From the NCBI GenBank assembly GCA_019638475.1, contig JAHBTR010000010.1, positions 1-37,236 on the forward strand: a stretch of DNA of 37,236 nt, in the 5' to 3' direction. Source of the stretch: Chitinophagaceae bacterium (GTDB lineage: Bacteria > Bacteroidota > Bacteroidia > Chitinophagales > Chitinophagaceae). The translations under genes were made by a program, and so were the position numbers. This document shows, piece after piece, positions 33,972-37,236 of this stretch. Positions within the stretch are counted from its first letter, which is position 1; every line of letters begins with the position of its first letter. The notes below the pieces were generated by a model, which did no database searches, had not been told where the DNA came from, and saw nothing but the letters and a program-made list of their open reading frames with translations.

Positions 33972-34301
33972 TTATGCTGCATACAAAAGTGTTTTTGACT
34001 GTTGAACAGCTTTTCGGAAGTACGAATTTTTGAATTCTTTGTATTCAATTAAATCAACTTCACGCTTCAAAATATCTTCCAATCCGAATTTTAAATTGAA
34101 ATAATTATCAGCATAGTTTACAACTGATTTATTTTTATCTACTGAAACTTTTGTTGGTTCAAACTCATACAAAAAATCTACATCACTATCTTCATTAAAA
34201 TCATTTGTTACTGCACTACCAAACACATACAGTTCCTTTACATAATACTTTTTGCATAATGCAATAATTTGTTGCTTGTTATTTTCTATAAGTGTATTCA
34301 T
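33972..34301 (-). CDS. Orphan MNT-type minimal nucleotidyltransferase
   Basis: 109 residues. The nucleotidyltransferase signature GS-x10-D-x-D is complete: G28 S29, then D40 and D42 (EDSDVDFLYEF), with a further acidic residue near 83 (EVDLIEYK). MNT proteins usually act as antitoxins for HEPN RNases, by AMPylation. No HEPN gene is next to it, so this looks like an orphan copy. It is spaced 29 bases after miaB and 21 before the activator gene, inside a normally uninterrupted block. Confidence 0.8.
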   Translation of the reverse strand: MNTLIENNKQQIIALCKKYYVKELYVFGSAVTNDFNEDSDVDFLYEFEPTKVSVDKNKSVVNYADNYFNLKFGLEDILKREVDLIEYKEFKNSYFRKAVQQSKTLLYAA

Positions 34302-34330
34302 GTTTAACCTTTTTTGTATCTCTCATTTGT

Positions 34331-35755
34331 TTAAACTATTTCTCCCAATAATGTTGCTTGCGTACAGCTATTTACTTTTACATGTACATAATCTCCTTTT
34401 TTAAGGGAATGATTTTTTTTGTCAAAAACAATCACTTTGTTTTGAGAGCTACGCCCCATCCATTGTTCATCACTTTTTTTACTATTGCCTTCTATTAAAA
34501 CTTTGAAAGTTTTACCTAAGTCTTTTTGATTGCTTTTAGCAGAAAGTTTGTTTTGCATTGCTACAATTTCTGCTAATCTTCTTTTCTTTATATCAAGTGG
34601 CACATCGTCTTCATATCTTTTAGCAGCAAGTGTTCCAGACCTTTCACTATAAAAAAACATATAAGAAAAATCGTACTGACTATGTTCCATTACACTCAAA
34701 GTATCTTGATGGTCTTCTTCTGTTTCTGTACAAAAACCAGCAATAATATCAGCACTTATGGCACAATCAGGAATAATTTCTTTTATTCTATTCACTTTTG
34801 CTAAATACCATTCACGGGTATAAGTTCTGTTCATTAATTGTAAAATTCTGGTACTACCACTTTGAACAGGAAGGTGAATGTAGTTGCAAATATTTTCATA
34901 CTTAGCAATTGTGTAAAGCACTTCATCTGTAATATCCTTAGGATGAGAAGTGCTAAAACGAACCCTTAATTCTGGACTAATTAATGCAACTTTTTCTAAC
35001 AACATTGCAAAGGTTACAGCCTCATTAGTTTGCTCATTTACCCAATAATAACTATCTACATTTTGCCCTAAAAGTGTAACTTCTTTAAAGCCTCTTTCGT
35101 ACATATTGGTAGCTTCTGTAATGATAGAATTTACATCTCTACTTCTTTCTCTACCTCTTGTAAAAGGCACTACACAAAAGCTACACATATTATTACACCC
35201 TCTCATAATAGACACAAACGCTGTAACGCCATTACTATCTAAACGAATAGGAGATATGTCTGCATAAGTTTCTTCTCTGCTTAAAAGTACATTCACAGCT
35301 TTTTGCCCTGTTTCAGCTTCTTCTATTAAGTTAGGTAAACTTCTATAAGCATCAGGTCCTACAACAATATCTACTAATTTTTCTTCTTCTAATAGTTTGG
35401 CTTTTAATCTTTCTGCCATACAACCTAAAACGCCCACTAACATTCCAGGTTTTGATACTTTAATTTTTTTAAATTCAGTCAATCTTTTTCTAACTGTTTG
35501 TTCTGCTTTTTCTCTTACTGAACAGGTGTTCAAAAAAATTAAATCTGCTTCTTCCACATTTCTGGTAGCACCAAAGCCTTCTTTATTAAGAATAGAAGCC
35601 ACAATTTCACTATCGTTAAAATTCATGGCACAACCATAACTTTCTATATAAAAATGTTTTTTATAATTGTTAGGGTCTATTGCAAAAGGTGAATAGGCTT
35701 CTCCTTGCCTTGCTTCATCATGCACTTTACTTTGTAATTCTAAAGTTTCCATCAA
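34331..35755 (-). CDS. miaB: tRNA-2-methylthio-N6-adenosine37 synthase MiaB
   Basis: 474 residues. The N-terminal UPF0004 domain holds the auxiliary-cluster cysteines C42 (YGCAMN), C78 (NTCSVR) and C112 (GCMAERL). The radical-SAM domain holds C187, C191 and C194 in the CxxxCxxC motif [20 protein letters not shown], and a TRAM domain ends the protein ([20 protein letters not shown]). MiaB adds the methylthio group to i6A37 of tRNA. The first of two adjacent ATGs is used; the second at 35752 is equally possible. Confidence 0.97.
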   Translation of the reverse strand: MMETLELQSKVHDEARQGEAYSPFAIDPNNYKKHFYIESYGCAMNFNDSEIVASILNKEGFGATRNVEEADLIFLNTCSVREKAEQTVRKRLTEFKKIKVSKPGMLVGVLGCMAERLKAKLLEEEKLVDIVVGPDAYRSLPNLIEEAETGQKAVNVLLSREETYADISPIRLDSNGVTAFVSIMRGCNNMCSFCVVPFTRGRERSRDVNSIITEATNMYERGFKEVTLLGQNVDSYYWVNEQTNEAVTFAMLLEKVALISPELRVRFSTSHPKDITDEVLYTIAKYENICNYIHLPVQSGSTRILQLMNRTYTREWYLAKVNRIKEIIPDCAISADIIAGFCTETEEDHQDTLSVMEHSQYDFSYMFFYSERSGTLAAKRYEDDVPLDIKKRRLAEIVAMQNKLSAKSNQKDLGKTFKVLIEGNSKKSDEQWMGRSSQNKVIVFDKKNHSLKKGDYVHVKVNSCTQATLLGEIV

Positions 35756-35848
35756 TTTTTAAACAATATTTTAGTAGGCAAAAATAGCAAAAAAATAGCT
35801 TCATTGTCAAATTGGCAGATAATTAACAAGTTAAATTTTAAATGAATA

Positions 35849-35856
35849 TTACTTTT
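35849..35856 (+). promoter_or_regulatory. -7 promoter element of the DUF3078 gene
   Basis: TACTTTTG, a perfect TAnnTTTG, 27 bases before the ATG at 35884. It lies inside the upstream part of the open frame, so the protein must start at 35884. Confidence 0.55.
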
Positions 35857-35883
35857 GCAATTGTTTTTGCAACTCAATACTAT

Positions 35884-36834
35884 ATGAAACAATCAGTTTT
35901 ACTTATTTTTTTATTAGTAAGTTCAGTTTATATTGTATATGCACAGGAAATTCCTGTAAAAAGAATATCAGGCGAAATTTTTAAGAATGTTAAAAAGGAA
36001 AAAGATACTACTACTTGGCGTTGGAAAAGGAATGGTATTGTAGGGGCTAATATTGCTCAAGGAAGTTTGAGTAATTGGGCAGCAGGTGGCGATAATTTTT
36101 CTTTATCCATCAATACTTTTTTTAGTTATTATTTATACCATAGGGCTAAAAGATATACTTGGGACAATAGTTTTGATTTTAATTTTGGTTTTGTTCAGGC
36201 TACCACTTTAGGAAGTAGAAAAAATGATGATAGAGTTGATTTTTTATCAAAATTTGGCTATAAGATTGATACTGTAAATAGATGGTATGCTTCTGCTTTA
36301 TTAAATGTTCGTACACAGTTATTTGATGGTTATAATTATTCTGGGAGTATTGCCAATTTTTCATCATCATTTTTATCGCCAGCTTATATTGTTTTATCAT
36401 TAGGAATGGATTATAAACCAAGTTCTAAATTTTCTCTTTTTATTTCGCCACTTACCAGTAGATGGGTTATTGTAGCAAATGAATATTTATCTAAACAAGG
36501 GGCTTATGGTGTGCCAGTGAATAAACATTATTTTAGTGAGTTGGGAGCATTTATCACAATGACTTATCACAATGAAATAGCTAAAAATATTTCTTACAGA
36601 GGCAGAATGGATTTATTTTCTAACTATGGAAATCACCCAGGCAATATTGATATATTTTTTACAAATATGTTCTCGTTTAAAATAAATAAATGGCTTTCTG
36701 CTACTTATAATTTAGATATGATTTATGATGATGATATTAAAATTTTTGGTGCAAATAATGATGCTCCAAGACTGCAAGTAAAAAGTTTAATAGGTATTGG
36801 TTTTTTAATGAAATTAGAACCTATAAAAAAGTAA
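35884..36834 (+). CDS. DUF3078 outer-membrane-type protein
   Basis: 316 residues with a signal peptide (1-21, MKQSVLLIFLLVSSVYIVYAQ) and a body of alternating aromatic/polar strands, as in an outer-membrane barrel. The segment WRWKRNGIVGANIAQGSLSNWAAGGDNFSL is the DUF3078 signature, found widely in Bacteroidota. The ATG at 35884 is favoured over 35842 by the signal peptide and the promoter position. Function unknown; membrane location is inferred. Convergent with clpS, 31 bases between stops. Confidence 0.9.
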   Translation: MKQSVLLIFLLVSSVYIVYAQEIPVKRISGEIFKNVKKEKDTTTWRWKRNGIVGANIAQGSLSNWAAGGDNFSLSINTFFSYYLYHRAKRYTWDNSFDFNFGFVQATTLGSRKNDDRVDFLSKFGYKIDTVNRWYASALLNVRTQLFDGYNYSGSIANFSSSFLSPAYIVLSLGMDYKPSSKFSLFISPLTSRWVIVANEYLSKQGAYGVPVNKHYFSELGAFITMTYHNEIAKNISYRGRMDLFSNYGNHPGNIDIFFTNMFSFKINKWLSATYNLDMIYDDDIKIFGANNDAPRLQVKSLIGIGFLMKLEPIKK

Positions 36835-36865
36835 ATAATTAAATAGGGTGGAGGTTATAGTATCA

Positions 36866-37168
36866 TTAAGCAATATCTTCTACTGTAGCATTAATGCCTC
36901 TTTCTGTAATGCTATTACACATAGGTTTTAACGTATCATATTCTCCATTTTTTACAGCATATTTTCCTTTAAAGTGAATAAGAAAAGCACATTGCTCTGC
37001 TTGTTCTTCTGTATGATTACATACTTCTATAAGTGTTTGAATAACCCAATCAAAAGTGTTTACATCATCATTCCAAACAATAAGGTTATAAGGATAAACA
37101 TTTATATCCAAAACATCAACATCAAATTGTTGTTTATTTTTTTCTGATGTGTTAGTATGCTGCTGCAT
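36866..37168 (-). CDS. clpS: ATP-dependent Clp protease adaptor ClpS
   Basis: 100 residues. The ClpS core is clear: YNLIVWNDDVNTFDWVIQTLIEVCNHTEEQAEQCAFLIHFKGKYAVKNGEYDTLKPMCNSITERGINATVED, including the NDD residues that bind the N-degron and the following hydrophobic pocket. It delivers N-end-rule substrates to ClpAP. A perfect -7 element at 37174-37181 ends 5 bases before the start codon. Confidence 0.95.
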   Translation of the reverse strand: MQQHTNTSEKNKQQFDVDVLDINVYPYNLIVWNDDVNTFDWVIQTLIEVCNHTEEQAEQCAFLIHFKGKYAVKNGEYDTLKPMCNSITERGINATVEDIA

Positions 37169-37173
37169 AGCAG

Positions 37174-37181
37174 CAAAGTTA
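37174..37181 (-). promoter_or_regulatory. clpS: -7 promoter element of clpS, near-leaderless
   Basis: TAACTTTG on the minus strand matches TAnnTTTG and ends 5 bases before the ATG at 37168. Confidence 0.6.
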
Positions 37182-37236
37182 ATAATAGTTTGATTAGAAA
37201 GAAAATGGAAATTTCTTTAGAGTATAAGTTAATGCT

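Noticed and set aside
33972..34301. HEPN/MNT toxin-antitoxin pair
   Set aside because: The MNT gene has no HEPN neighbour; flanking genes are miaB and the sigma-54 activator.

Overview
The window is AT-rich (roughly 30% GC by eye) and reads as a chromosomal segment of a Bacteroidota bacterium, most likely Chitinophagales/Chitinophagaceae. The support is: TonB-dependent receptors with CarboxypepD_reg and plug domains; families largely typical of Bacteroidota (DUF4834, DUF3078, DUF3347, Haem_bd, LptE-like); the block miaB, sigma-54 activator, lptE, TPR-like gene, secG; no Shine-Dalgarno signals; and Bacteroidota-type -7 promoter elements of the form TAnnTTTG, several only a few bases from the start codon. 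No rRNA, tRNA, CRISPR array or intact insertion sequence was found. One IS3-type remnant is present.

Layout. 1-2033 (minus): methyltransferase, OsmC peroxidase, AhpD-like protein and a hemerythrin-like protein cut by the window edge. 2175-6881 (plus): aconitase, a urea-transporter-family protein with a TTG start, and an unrecognised protein resembling HNH-type proteins without their metal ligands. 6897-7755 (minus): a haem-binding CxxCH protein and a pseudo-receiver. 7756-8138: a 220-bp nested inverted repeat. 8139-10192 (plus): SpoU-type RNA methyltransferase, DUF3347 lipoprotein, RsmI-like methylase. 10198-11347 (minus): SDR oxidoreductase and a small membrane protein. 11448-14891 (plus): lepA, fabD, DUF4834, HIT protein. 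14987-17346 (minus): gcvT, a thioredoxin-like lipoprotein, a MerR regulator. 17448-23088 (plus): 3-hydroxyacyl-CoA dehydrogenase, histidine kinase, M28 peptidase, glycosyltransferase, Sua5-type protein.

23094-29640 (minus) is the most interesting region: two adjacent metal-uptake units. The upstream unit has a small Cys-motif membrane protein, a Met/His-rich duplicated lipoprotein and an OprC-like receptor retaining the CxxxM and HxM copper ligands. The downstream unit has a His/Cys-rich small protein and a ZnuD-like receptor. Each unit starts with a small Cys/His protein ending in a Pro-Pro tail, and each receptor gene is preceded by a strong hairpin. A 15-bp palindrome sits at the predicted start site of the second unit.

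29796-35755 (minus) is the conserved miaB to secG block, invaded at two points: an orphan MNT-type nucleotidyltransferase gene between miaB and the sigma-54 activator, and an IS3 remnant plus a four-helix-bundle (S23/IVP-type) gene between the activator and lptE. The four-helix-bundle gene is bounded by direct repeats that supply its own start and stop codons. The window ends with a DUF3078 outer-membrane-type protein and clpS.
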